This document shows positions 8,712 to 16,234 of a DNA stretch of 64,000 bases, in pieces. Each line of letters opens with the position of its first letter. The first letter of the stretch is position 1. A model generated the notes under the pieces. That model worked only from the letters and a program-made list of their open reading frames with translations, did no database searches and was not told the DNA's origin. This DNA comes from Wenjunlia tyrosinilytica. GTDB lineage: Bacteria > Actinomycetota > Actinomycetes > Streptomycetales > Streptomycetaceae. Both the position numbers and the translations under genes were made by a program. The stretch is from NCBI RefSeq assembly GCF_014646055.1, contig NZ_BMMS01000016.1, positions 155,464-219,463 of the forward strand, in the 5' to 3' direction.

Positions 8712-8824
8712 GGGCACCTCCGGCTGCGATCACCGGCGATGGGCGGCCACCGCCCGGTGCTTGATGCTACCGACCCCACCACGCACGGCGACTCGGCTCT
8801 CGCCCGGAGTGACTCACATCACCC

Positions 8825-8836
8825 GTTCGAGCGAAC
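8825..8836. promoter_or_regulatory. Palindrome GTTCGAGCGAAC upstream of rshA
   Basis: A perfect GTTCG-N2-CGAAC inverted repeat lies 114-125 bp before the rshA start and just after the dapF stop. A second small palindrome, GAGTGACTC, lies at 8807-8815. GTTCG/CGAAC half-sites occur in LexA and ClgR operators, but spacing here (two bases) differs from the usual GAAC-N4-GTTC LexA box. It may be an operator for rshA. Confidence 0.35.
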
Positions 8837-8856
8837 ATGCGGTTAAATGCCGGGGG

Positions 8857-9762
8857 TTAGCGCGTACCTGACGTCAGCCACGTGCCGTCGATCTCGCCCC
8901 GGGCCACGATGACGGCGGGCCCGGTCATCTCGATGCCGCCGTCCACCCGTTCGGTGATCACCAGTCGACCACCCGGGAGATCCACGGTATAGGTCGCCGG
9001 ACGGCCGGTGGCAGCCGGGTCCCGCCCATCGCGCCGGGCGGCGGCCACCATCACCGCGCAGGCGCCGGTTCCGCAGGAGCGGGTCTCGCCGGATCCGCGC
9101 TCGTGGACCCGCATGGCCACATGGCCGGGACCGCGGTCGACCACGAACTCGACGTTGACGCCGGCCGGATAGGCATCCTCGGGGGTCACCCGCGGGGCGG
9201 ACAGCAGATCGCCCGCGTGGGCAAGGTCGTCCACGAAGGCGACGGCGTGCGGATTGCCCATGTTGACGCTGCGCACGGGCCATTGGCGGTCCCCGACGGC
9301 GACCACGATGCCGTCGACGTCGGGCAGCAGGGCACGGCCCATGTCCACGGTGACGTCCCCGGGGGTGCCGTCGGCGGCGTCCTTGGCGACGTGGGCGCGC
9401 TTGACCCCGGCGCGGGTGGCGATGGCCAGGTCACCCGGGTCGGCGTATCCGGCCTCCACGAGATACCTGGCGAAGACGCGGCTGCCGTTGCCGCACATCT
9501 CGGCGATGCTGCCGTCCGCGTTGCGGTAGTCCATGAACCACTCGGCCTGCGCGGCCATCGACTCGGCCTCGGGGTGGGCGGCGGAGCGCACGACTCTCAG
9601 CAGGCCGTCCCCGCCGATGCCGGCGCGGCGGTCGCACAGCAGCGCCACGTCCTCGGCGGACAGGTCGAGGAGACCGTCCGGGTCGGGGACGATCACGAAG
9701 TCGTTCTGGGTGCCGTGTCCCTTGAGGAACGGCACGGGGCTGGGCTGCTGTGCGCGGGTCAC
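8857..9762 (-). CDS. dapF: Diaminopimelate epimerase
   Basis: A 301-aa epimerase that converts LL- to meso-diaminopimelate for lysine and peptidoglycan synthesis; streptomycetes use LL-DAP in their wall and need meso-DAP for lysine. The N-terminal KGHGTQNDFVIV and both catalytic cysteines are present: Cys90 in EMCGNGSR and Cys230 in SCGTGAC. Length is slightly above the usual 275-290 aa. The start is GTG 9762. No Shine-Dalgarno is visible, but a TAGGCT -10-like box ends six bases before the start, so a leaderless transcript is possible. It is followed by rshA on the same strand. Confidence 0.94.
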   Translation of the reverse strand: MTRAQQPSPVPFLKGHGTQNDFVIVPDPDGLLDLSAEDVALLCDRRAGIGGDGLLRVVRSAAHPEAESMAAQAEWFMDYRNADGSIAEMCGNGSRVFARYLVEAGYADPGDLAIATRAGVKRAHVAKDAADGTPGDVTVDMGRALLPDVDGIVVAVGDRQWPVRSVNMGNPHAVAFVDDLAHAGDLLSAPRVTPEDAYPAGVNVEFVVDRGPGHVAMRVHERGSGETRSCGTGACAVMVAAARRDGRDPAATGRPATYTVDLPGGRLVITERVDGGIEMTGPAVIVARGEIDGTWLTSGTR

Positions 9763-9837
9763 GCGCCAAGCCTACGCGTCCGGCGCCGTGCCGCCCCGGC
9801 GAGGTGTCCGCCCCTGCCGCCCCGCGCCTCAGCGCGG

Positions 9838-9876
9838 CCCACGCACTCACCCCACGCACTCACCCCACGCACTCAC
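9838..9876. repeat. 13-bp tandem repeat upstream of dapF
   Basis: The unit CCCACGCACTCAC is present three times exactly (9838, 9851, 9864), then fades into two degenerate units to about 9902. A second pair of GGGCCGCTCACCTCAGA-like repeats follows at 9947-9980. Both lie in the 228-bp gap between dapF and the small membrane protein gene. No function is evident. Confidence 0.65.
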
Positions 9877-9990
9877 CCCGCACACTCGGCCCACCCTCTC
9901 GGCACAGCCCCGCCGCCCGGCGCAGCCCCGCCACGCCGCACAGAGGGGCCGCTCACCTCAGATTGGGCCGCTCACCTCAGAGGGGGCCAC

Positions 9991-10581
9991 TCAGCGCAGA
10001 CGGGCCACCCGCCAGATGGCGAGCACTCCGATCAGCACGCTGAGCAGGGCGTAGCCCACGATGTAGCGCCAGTCCGGCCGGTCCCCGGACCCGCGGACGG
10101 GAAGTCCGGGCCAGACATGGCCGACCCGGCGTCCGGCCATGATCCCCCAGCCCGCAGTGGCGGCGCTGGTGAGCAGTCCCAGCATCGCCACGACCGCGCC
10201 CCCGTCACCGAATTCGAAGGCGAGCGGAAAGGCGAACATCAGCGAACCGAGCACCCCGAGCGCGACGATCGGCGCGAGCTGCCAGATGCGCAGCCGCCGC
10301 TGGGGGCGCAGTTCGTGCTCGTCGGGGCCGGGCACATCGTCGAGGGGGCCGTCCGCGGAGAGGGGATCGGCGCCCGGCCCGGCGTACGGGCCCGGCTCGA
10401 GGACCGGTTCCAGGCCCGGTTCCAGGACCGGGTCGGGTACCGGCTCGTCGAGTACCGGCTCGAGGACTGGTTCCAGGACCGGGTCGAGCCCTGTTTCCAG
10501 CGGAGAGGAGTCCCTGGAGGGCTCGATCGCGCACGGTCCCGGTTCACCGTCGTGCGGTCTGTCGCGAGGGCCGGCCTCCAT
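9991..10581 (-). CDS. Small integral membrane protein with Val-Leu-Glu-Pro repeats
   Basis: A 196-aa protein. ATG 10581 is chosen because GGGAGGG lies about ten bases upstream; earlier in-frame starts lack such a site. The N-terminal half is Pro/Glu-rich with repeated EPVLEPVL and DPVLEPG units (about residues 30-65), encoded by short DNA repeats at 10395-10490. It is followed by three hydrophobic helices (about 95-115, 122-142, 172-190). A homologue of unknown function occupies the same place between miaA and dapF in other streptomycetes, as I recall. The acidic repeats are probably cytoplasmic. Function unknown. Confidence 0.72.
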   Translation of the reverse strand: MEAGPRDRPHDGEPGPCAIEPSRDSSPLETGLDPVLEPVLEPVLDEPVPDPVLEPGLEPVLEPGPYAGPGADPLSADGPLDDVPGPDEHELRPQRRLRIWQLAPIVALGVLGSLMFAFPLAFEFGDGGAVVAMLGLLTSAATAGWGIMAGRRVGHVWPGLPVRGSGDRPDWRYIVGYALLSVLIGVLAIWRVARLR

Positions 10582-10715
10582 TGCCACGCGCCCTCCCGAC
10601 CTCGACATCCGTAGCTGAACCGGCGGCGCCCCGCAAGGGCCGTCTCGCCGAGTTGATGATGGCACGCCTCCGGTGTCGCGCAGCCGCCGCAGAACGTCCC
10701 GTGGCCATCACGTGA

Positions 10716-11642
10716 TCAGGCTGTGACCGCCTGTTCGACCAACTTCATGGCTTGCTCACACAGTTCCGCCCCACGGGCCCCCAGCCAGTGCACCCTGGGA
10801 TCCCGGCGGAACCAGGAGTCCTGGCGGCGGGCGAACCGCTTCGTCGCGCGGACCGTCTCCGCCCGCGCCTCCTCCTGCGAGCACTCCCCCGCCAACTGGG
10901 CCAGCACCTGCTGGTAGCCCAGCGCCCGCGAGGCGGTGCGCCCGGCCCGCAGTCCGACCCGCTCCAGCGCCCGCACCTCGCCGACCAGGCCCGCCTCCCA
11001 CATGCGGTCCACCCGCAGGGTGATGCGCTCGTCCAACTCAGGCCGGGGCACGTCCACCCCGATCTGGACGGCGTCGTAGACGTAGGTGTGGCCGGGCAGG
11101 TTCGCCGTGAACGGGCGGCCGGTGATCTCCACGACCTCCAGGGCGCGCACCACCCGGCGGCCGTTGCTGGGCAGGATCGCCCTGGCGGCCTCGGGGTCCA
11201 CGGTGGCCAGGCGAGCGTGCAGCGCGCCGGAGCCGCCCTCCTCCAGCTCCGCCTCGAGACGGGCGCGCACGTCAGGGTCGGTGCCGGGGAACTCCAGGGC
11301 GTCGATGGCCCCGCGCACGTAGAGCCCGGAGCCGCCCACCAGGATCGGTGTGCGCCCGGCCTCCAGCAGGCGGTCGATCTCGACCCTCGCCAGGCGCTGG
11401 TACTCGGCGACGCTGGCGGTCTCGGTGACGTCCCAGATGTCGAGCAGGTGGTGCGCCACGCCGCGGCGCTCCTCGTCGTTCAGTTTCGCGGTGCCGATGT
11501 CCATGCCGCGGTACAGCTGCATGGAGTCCGCGTTGACCACCTCCCCGTTCAGCTCCTGCGCCAGGGCCACGCCGAGGTCGGACTTGCCTGCCGCGGTCGG
11601 CCCGACGACCGCGATGACACGAGGGAGGGTTGCGCTGCTCAC
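10716..11642 (-). CDS. miaA: tRNA dimethylallyltransferase MiaA
   Basis: A 308-aa enzyme that transfers a dimethylallyl group to A37 of tRNAs reading UNN codons, the step before MiaB. GTG 11642 is chosen: GGGAGA lies eight bases before it and the protein then starts MSSATLPRVIAVVGPTAAGK, the normal MiaA N-terminus with its P-loop. NADSMQLYRGMDIGTAKL, LVGGSGLYVRG and the C-terminal QxxWFRRD-like region (QDSWFRRDPRVHW) are present. The miaB gene is nearby on the same strand (13398-14915), separated by the dioxygenase-like gene and two rightward small genes, so the two modification enzymes are not in one operon here. Confidence 0.94.
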   Translation of the reverse strand: MSSATLPRVIAVVGPTAAGKSDLGVALAQELNGEVVNADSMQLYRGMDIGTAKLNDEERRGVAHHLLDIWDVTETASVAEYQRLARVEIDRLLEAGRTPILVGGSGLYVRGAIDALEFPGTDPDVRARLEAELEEGGSGALHARLATVDPEAARAILPSNGRRVVRALEVVEITGRPFTANLPGHTYVYDAVQIGVDVPRPELDERITLRVDRMWEAGLVGEVRALERVGLRAGRTASRALGYQQVLAQLAGECSQEEARAETVRATKRFARRQDSWFRRDPRVHWLGARGAELCEQAMKLVEQAVTA

Positions 11643-11953
11643 CAACCCAGTCTCCCAAATGCGCGGACCCCTCCGGTCGCGCGCCGCTCGCGCCCGGCGG
11701 CCGCGGCCCCGGCAACCCCGCGCGGGTCCGGAACCGAACGAGCGACGTGACGGGCCGGGCGGGCCGTCGTTGCCCGTTGGGGGGCTTCCGGTCCGCGGCG
11801 TCCCCGTCCTCGGTGTCCCCGTCCGCGGTGTCCCCGAAGGCGGGCTCCGTTCCTCGGAGTCTCCCGTTCTGTGCGGGGCCCCGTTCCGGGACCGTGGCCC
11901 TGGGCCGCACACAGCGCGGATTTCCATCACCGAGCGTACGATCTGGAGGAGAT
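11643..11953. other. 311-bp divergent intergenic region with 15-bp repeats
   Basis: This gap lies between the leftward miaA and the rightward 113-aa gene and must hold promoters for both. Three copies of a 15-bp unit (GTCCGCGGTGTCCCC and near copies) lie in tandem at 11791-11835. Near the right end there is AGGAG before the ATG at 11954. I see no convincing -35/-10 pair and no RNA gene. Confidence 0.5.
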
Positions 11954-12295
11954 ATGGGTGTTTTGGACTGGTTTCGGCGCCGTCAGTTGACTGAGCCGAC
12001 CAAGGCCGCCGGGGCCGTCACCTTGGTTGCGGCGCCCGACGCCGAGGCTCCGGTCGCGGCCGGTGACGAGGCTGCGGAGGCCGCCTCCGGTATCCCGAGG
12101 CAGCAGAGTGCCGCCGAGGGAGAAGCCGTCGACAGCGCGGTCGCCGCGGCCGCTCAGGCCGCACAGGAGGCCGCTGAGCGAGCCGGGACGGGGACGGCGG
12201 ACCGAGGCAACGGGACGGCGCGGGCAGAGGCGCCCGCGCGGGCGGACGCCACCGGTGAGAGCACCCGCGGGCCCTCCGACGAAGGAGATGGGTAA
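11954..12295 (+). CDS. Small Ala-rich protein (often labelled 'gliding motility protein')
   Basis: A 113-aa protein beginning MGVLDWFRRRQL, with GGAGGA at 11945-11950. Apart from that amphipathic start, the chain is Ala/Glu/Gly-rich and looks disordered. Streptomyces relatives are often labelled gliding motility protein, a name that has no support in the sequence. Its TAA overlaps the ATG of the next gene by one base (TAATG), so the two are translationally coupled. The MGVLDWFRR start and the MGFMDKVKEMF start of the partner are similar amphipathic segments. Function unknown. Confidence 0.75.
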   Translation: MGVLDWFRRRQLTEPTKAAGAVTLVAAPDAEAPVAAGDEAAEAASGIPRQQSAAEGEAVDSAVAAAAQAAQEAAERAGTGTADRGNGTARAEAPARADATGESTRGPSDEGDG

Positions 12296-12495
12296 TGGGC
12301 TTCATGGACAAGGTCAAGGAGATGTTCGGCGGCCACAAGGACGAGACGTCGCGGGGCATGGACAAGGCCGGCGACATGATCGACGAGCGGACGGGGGAGA
12401 AGTACGGCTCCCGGATCGACACCGGCGTCGACAAGGGCAAGGACAGGCTCGGCCTCGGCGACGAGCGGGGCCCGGACGACTCCACGCCCGCCTGA
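12295..12495 (+). CDS. Rv0909/MT0933-type small antitoxin-like protein
   Basis: A 66-aa charged protein starting MGFMDKVKEMFGG and containing DKAGDMIDERTGEKYGSRID, the pattern of the Rv0909-like antitoxin family (Lys/Asp/Gly-rich repeats). GAAGGAG lies before its ATG, which overlaps the previous stop. In mycobacteria the Rv0909 antitoxin is paired with a START-like Rv0910 toxin; no such toxin gene is adjacent here, so the antitoxin label should be treated with caution. It is better described as a small partner of the 113-aa protein. A perfect hairpin (12561-12600) ends the unit. Confidence 0.78.
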   Translation: MGFMDKVKEMFGGHKDETSRGMDKAGDMIDERTGEKYGSRIDTGVDKGKDRLGLGDERGPDDSTPA

Positions 12496-12560
12496 CTCCT
12501 CGCGGACGAAGTGCCCCGGATACGCCCCGGGCACGCACACCGGTGAACAGAAGACACGAA

Positions 12561-12600
12561 GCGGCGGCCGTGGCGGCGAACATCGCGCCACGGCCGCCGC
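12561..12600. terminator. Bidirectional hairpin terminator
   Basis: A perfect 15-bp stem (12561-12575 with 12586-12600) and a 10-base loop lie between the convergent antitoxin-like gene and the dioxygenase-like gene. There is no T-tract. Confidence 0.8.
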
Positions 12601-12650
12601 ACGTGCGGTCACAGCGCTCGTCGCACCGCCGCAAGGGCGGGGTCCGCCCG

Positions 12651-13364
12651 TCAGCTCCAGAGGGCGACGAAGTAGCCGACCCCGTAGGGCGCCTCTTCCC
12701 TCAGCAGGCGCCCCTTGAGCCCCGCCCCCTCGGCCGCCCCCGCGAGGACCTGCCAGGGAGCGCGCCCGAGCGCCATCAGCTCCGAGGCCAGCCGCGCGTC
12801 CAGCCCGATCAGGGCCGCGGTGTCGGCGGTGGCCAGCGCGGCGGCGACCGTCCCGTCGAACGCGGCGGCCCGCTCGTCGAAGTAGCCGGGTGCCTTCACC
12901 GTCCGGCAGGCGCTGCCGTCGCCCATGACGAGCAGGGCCAGCCGCTCCTTGGCGGCGGCGAGGTCATGGCCCACACGGACGCACTCGGACGGATCGAACG
13001 GCTCCCCGACGCCGAGCCCCTGGCAGGGCCCGGCCGACCAGCCGCTCTCGCGCAGCAGCCACGCCCCGATGGCCAGCGCAGGGGGCAGCGGGCGGGCGGG
13101 CGCGGTCTCCATGGGCGGGCCGAGCGTCACCTCGAGGTCCACTCCGAAGGCATGGAAGGAGCCCACGGCGCCCTGGTCGTGCATCCCGCTCCCGTCCTCC
13201 TCGACGGGACCCACGACGACGAGTCGCTCCGCCCCCGACGCCGCGAGCCCCTCCACGGCCTCGGCGCAGGCCTCGCGCAGGGAGTCGAGCTCGGGAGCGG
13301 CGCCCGCGGCGACCTCGGGGACGAGCATCGGCGGGGCTGGGCAGACGGCGGCGGCGACCAACAT
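12651..13364 (-). CDS. Class III extradiol dioxygenase B-like protein
   Basis: A 237-aa protein resembling the catalytic LigB fold (AmmeMemoRadiSam/LigB superfamily) found beside miaB in streptomycetes. The first motif, normally a metal-binding HPP after the first strand, reads CPAPPMLVPEV, so the expected His is absent. Later segments GDGSACR and YGVGYFVAL resemble the fold's C-terminal region. With a missing metal ligand it may not be a dioxygenase; some relatives serve as scaffold or sensing proteins. ATG 13364 fits the fold start. It lies 33 bp after miaB on the same strand, so it is probably co-transcribed with miaB. Confidence 0.78.
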   Translation of the reverse strand: MLVAAAVCPAPPMLVPEVAAGAAPELDSLREACAEAVEGLAASGAERLVVVGPVEEDGSGMHDQGAVGSFHAFGVDLEVTLGPPMETAPARPLPPALAIGAWLLRESGWSAGPCQGLGVGEPFDPSECVRVGHDLAAAKERLALLVMGDGSACRTVKAPGYFDERAAAFDGTVAAALATADTAALIGLDARLASELMALGRAPWQVLAGAAEGAGLKGRLLREEAPYGVGYFVALWS

Positions 13365-13397
13365 GATGGGAACCCTAGTGTGCGGCCGGTCCTGCGG

Positions 13398-14915
13398 TCA
13401 GTCCATGCACGGCCCGCAGGCCGAAGCCGGAGACGGGGAAGGGGCGGGAGCGCCGACGGACGGCAGTCCGAGCAGCACCCCCTGCGGCTTGGGGGCCGAG
13501 GTGCGCCTCTCCCACGCGTCACCGGCGGGGGTGCGGCGCACGGCGTGGGCCGGGCCCTCCGCGAGCAGGTGGTGCGGGGCCGCGTAGGTGATCTCGACGG
13601 TGACGATGTCGCCCGGACGGACCCGGCCGCCGGGGTCGCCGGCGGGCAGGCCGTCGCGGCCGCGCGCAGTCGGGTCGAAGTGGACGAGGCGGTTGTCGGG
13701 GGCGCGACCGGACAGGCGGTGGGTGCGCTCGTCCTTGCGTCCCTCGCCCTCGGCGACGAGCACCTCGAGGGTGCGGCCGACCTGCCCCTTGTTCTCTTCC
13801 CAGGAAATCTCCTCCTGGAGGGCGACCAGGCGCTCGTAGCGGGCCTGCACGACCTCCTTGGGGATCTGCCCGTCCATCTCGGCCGCCGGTGTGCCGGGGC
13901 GCTTGGAGTACTGGAAGGTGAAGGCCTGGGCGAAGCGTGCCTCGCGGACCGTGTGCAGGGTCTGCTCGAAGTCCTCCTCGGTCTCGCCGGGGAAGCCCAC
14001 GATGATGTCGGTGGAGATGGCCGCGTCCGGCATGGCGGCGCGGACCTTCTCGATGATGCCGAGGTAGCGGTCCTGGCGGTACGAGCGGCGCATGGCCTTC
14101 AACACCGCGTCGGAGCCGGACTGCAGCGGCATGTGCAACTGGTGCATCACATTCGGCGTCTCGGCCATGGCGGCGATGACGTCGTCGGTGAAATCGCGGG
14201 GGTGCGGGGAGGTGAAGCGGACCCGCTCCAGGCCCTCGACACGGCCGCAGGCGCGCAGGAGCTTGGAGAACGCCTCGCGGTCGCCGATGTCGGAGCCGTA
14301 CGCGTTGACGTTCTGCCCGAGCAGGGTCACCTCGATGACGCCCTCGTCGACGAGTGCCTCCACCTCCGCGAGGATGTCGCCGGGGCGGCGGTCCTTCTCC
14401 TTGCCGCGCAGCGCCGGGACGATGCAGAAGGTGCAGGTGTTGTTGCAGCCGACGGAGATCGCCACCCATGCCGCGTAGGCGGACTCGCGGCGGGTCGGCA
14501 GCGTGGAGGGGAAGGTCTCCAGGGACTCCAGGATCTCCACCTGGGCCTCGTCCTGGACCCGGGCGCGCTCCAGCAGCGTCGGCAGGTGGCCGATGTTGTG
14601 GGTGCCGAAGACCACGTCCACCCAGGGGGCGCGCTTCACGATCGTGTCGCGGTCCTTCTGCGCCAGGCAGCCGCCGACGGCGATCTGCATGCCCGGGCGC
14701 GCGGCCTTGACCGGGGCGAGCCGGCCGAGGTTGCCGTAGAGGCGGTTGTCGGCGTTCTCGCGCACCGCGCACGTGTTGAACACCACGATGTCGGCGTCGT
14801 CCTCGGCGGACGCCCGTACATACCCCGCGCCCTCCAGAAGACCGGACAGGCGCTCGGAGTCGTGGACGTTCATCTGACAGCCGTATGTCCGCACGGCGTA
14901 AGTTCTGGCACTCAT
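13398..14915 (-). CDS. miaB: tRNA-2-methylthio-N6-dimethylallyladenosine synthase MiaB
   Basis: A 505-aa radical-SAM methylthiotransferase. The N-terminal UPF0004 domain has its three cluster cysteines in [15 protein letters not shown] and GGCLAQ. The radical-SAM motif CNNTCTFC is followed by [12 protein letters not shown] and a C-terminal TRAM domain. It adds a methylthio group to i6A37 made by MiaA. ATG 14915 gives the standard [16 protein letters not shown] start. The C-terminus carries an extra Pro/Ser/Ala-rich tail with a terminal Cys pair. The divergent TAXI-type gene starts about 105 bp away, so the promoters share a short region. Confidence 0.95.
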   Translation of the reverse strand: MSARTYAVRTYGCQMNVHDSERLSGLLEGAGYVRASAEDDADIVVFNTCAVRENADNRLYGNLGRLAPVKAARPGMQIAVGGCLAQKDRDTIVKRAPWVDVVFGTHNIGHLPTLLERARVQDEAQVEILESLETFPSTLPTRRESAYAAWVAISVGCNNTCTFCIVPALRGKEKDRRPGDILAEVEALVDEGVIEVTLLGQNVNAYGSDIGDREAFSKLLRACGRVEGLERVRFTSPHPRDFTDDVIAAMAETPNVMHQLHMPLQSGSDAVLKAMRRSYRQDRYLGIIEKVRAAMPDAAISTDIIVGFPGETEEDFEQTLHTVREARFAQAFTFQYSKRPGTPAAEMDGQIPKEVVQARYERLVALQEEISWEENKGQVGRTLEVLVAEGEGRKDERTHRLSGRAPDNRLVHFDPTARGRDGLPAGDPGGRVRPGDIVTVEITYAAPHHLLAEGPAHAVRRTPAGDAWERRTSAPKPQGVLLGLPSVGAPAPSPSPASACGPCMD

Positions 14916-15020
14916 CTCAATCAACCAGAGTACGCGGTGCGCGAACCGGCGCCCGCCCGACTCCGGCCCCCGCCCGGTCCGCGCTTTCCGTGGGCCGGGT
15001 GGCCTGGCAGGATGCCGCAC

Positions 15021-16052
15021 ATGTCCCAGGTCGAATCAGGCAGCCGACGGCGCCTCCAGTGGCGCGCGTGGCGCCGCCCGCTGCGCTCGCCGGCCGCGCG
15101 CTGGGCCGTGGTCGGACTGGTGCTCACGGGAATGCTCGCCTGGTGGCTCGTCCCCTCCGATGCCACCCCCTACCGCAAGGGCACGATCTCCCTCGCCACC
15201 GGCGTCTCCAAGGGCGTGTACGCCAAGTACGGCGACCTCCTCAAGCCGCGAGTGGAGCGGGATCTGCCCGGGGTGCACATGACGCTGCACCCCAGCGCGG
15301 GCTCCGTCGACAACGTCCAACGGGTCGCCCAGGGACGCGACACCTTCACCATCGCGGCGGCGGACGCTGTGGCCGACTACAGCGGGCCGGGGGCCGGGCG
15401 GCTGCGTGCCTGCGCCCGGCTGTACGACGACTACGTGCAGCTCGTGGTCCCCAACGACTCCCCGGTCAGCTCGCCGCAGGACCTCAAGGGGCTGCGCGTC
15501 GGGGTGGGCGCGCAGGGCTCCGGGGTGTACCTGCTGGCCAACCGCCTCCTGCACGCCGCGGGTCTCGGCCGCAAGGACTCGATCCGCCCGGTCAAGGCGG
15601 GGATCGACCGGGCGCCGCGGCTGCTGCGCGAGGGGAAGCTGGACGCCTTCTTCTGGTCCGGAGGGCTGCCGACGGCCGCGGTCAGCGACCTGGCCAAGGA
15701 GCTCCCGATCCGGCTGGTGCCGCTCGGCCCGCTGGCGAAGCACCTGCGCGAGGAGGAGACCGACGCCGCCATCTACTACCGGCAGGCGACCATGCCCGGT
15801 GACGCCTATCCGAACGCCTACCCCTACGGCAAGTCGGTCTCGACGATCGCCGTGTCCAACCTCCTCGTGACCACCGACCGCGTCCAGGCCTCGCTGGTCG
15901 AGCGGCTGACCCGCAGCGTGATCCACAGCCGGGACACCATCGGCCGCCAGGTGCACGCCGCCCAGCTCGTGGACGTGCGCACCGCCGTCTACACCGATCC
16001 GCTGCCGCTCCACGAGGGCGCCCGCCGCTACTACCGCTCGGTCAAGCCCTGA
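15021..16052 (+). CDS. TAXI-family solute-binding protein, membrane-anchored, orphan
   Basis: A 343-aa protein. ATG 15021 is preferred over ATG 15012 because AGGA at 15008-15011 is properly spaced only for the later one. An Arg-rich N-terminus and a single hydrophobic helix (about 28-46), without a lipobox, anchor it outside the membrane. The rest is a TAXI solute-binding domain: [45 protein letters not shown] and [11 protein letters not shown] are the family's hallmarks. TAXI proteins normally feed TRAP transporters and characterised members often bind glutamate or glutamine, but no DctM/DctQ-type membrane gene is nearby. It is followed by the kinase with a GluB-like sensor, so a sensing role is inferred. 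Confidence 0.85.
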   Translation: MSQVESGSRRRLQWRAWRRPLRSPAARWAVVGLVLTGMLAWWLVPSDATPYRKGTISLATGVSKGVYAKYGDLLKPRVERDLPGVHMTLHPSAGSVDNVQRVAQGRDTFTIAAADAVADYSGPGAGRLRACARLYDDYVQLVVPNDSPVSSPQDLKGLRVGVGAQGSGVYLLANRLLHAAGLGRKDSIRPVKAGIDRAPRLLREGKLDAFFWSGGLPTAAVSDLAKELPIRLVPLGPLAKHLREEETDAAIYYRQATMPGDAYPNAYPYGKSVSTIAVSNLLVTTDRVQASLVERLTRSVIHSRDTIGRQVHAAQLVDVRTAVYTDPLPLHEGARRYYRSVKP

Positions 16053-16159
16053 GGTCACCTCAGGTCACATCCGAAGTCCCGCCACCCACCGCGGGGCTGC
16101 CGATAACGGACATTCCCATATGATTCAGCGCCGTTGGCGCGGGGGCACGGTGAGGTTAC

Positions 16160-16194
16160 GGATCAGTGCCGTCATGTTCAGACAGCACTGATCC
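16160..16194. promoter_or_regulatory. Inverted repeat upstream of the receptor kinase gene
   Basis: GGATCAGTGC (16160-16169) and GCACTGATCC (16185-16194) form a perfect 10-bp inverted repeat with a 15-base spacer, 41-75 bp before the kinase start. A TACAAT sequence at 16211-16216 could be a -10 box. The palindrome could be an operator or a leader hairpin. Confidence 0.45.
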
Positions 16195-16234
16195 CCCTAA
16201 CCTGAACCCCTACAATTCTTCAGGGGGCTTGCGC

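Noticed and set aside
9838..9876. Short tandem repeats as a CRISPR array
   Set aside because: Units are contiguous with no spacers and no cas genes are nearby.
12295..12495. A complete toxin-antitoxin module
   Set aside because: Only an antitoxin-like protein is seen; the partner gene is not toxin-like.
12027..16052. A 1341-aa rightward frame across the small genes, dioxygenase-like gene and miaB
   Set aside because: It shadows miaB in antisense; the true rightward gene is only its end (15021-16052).
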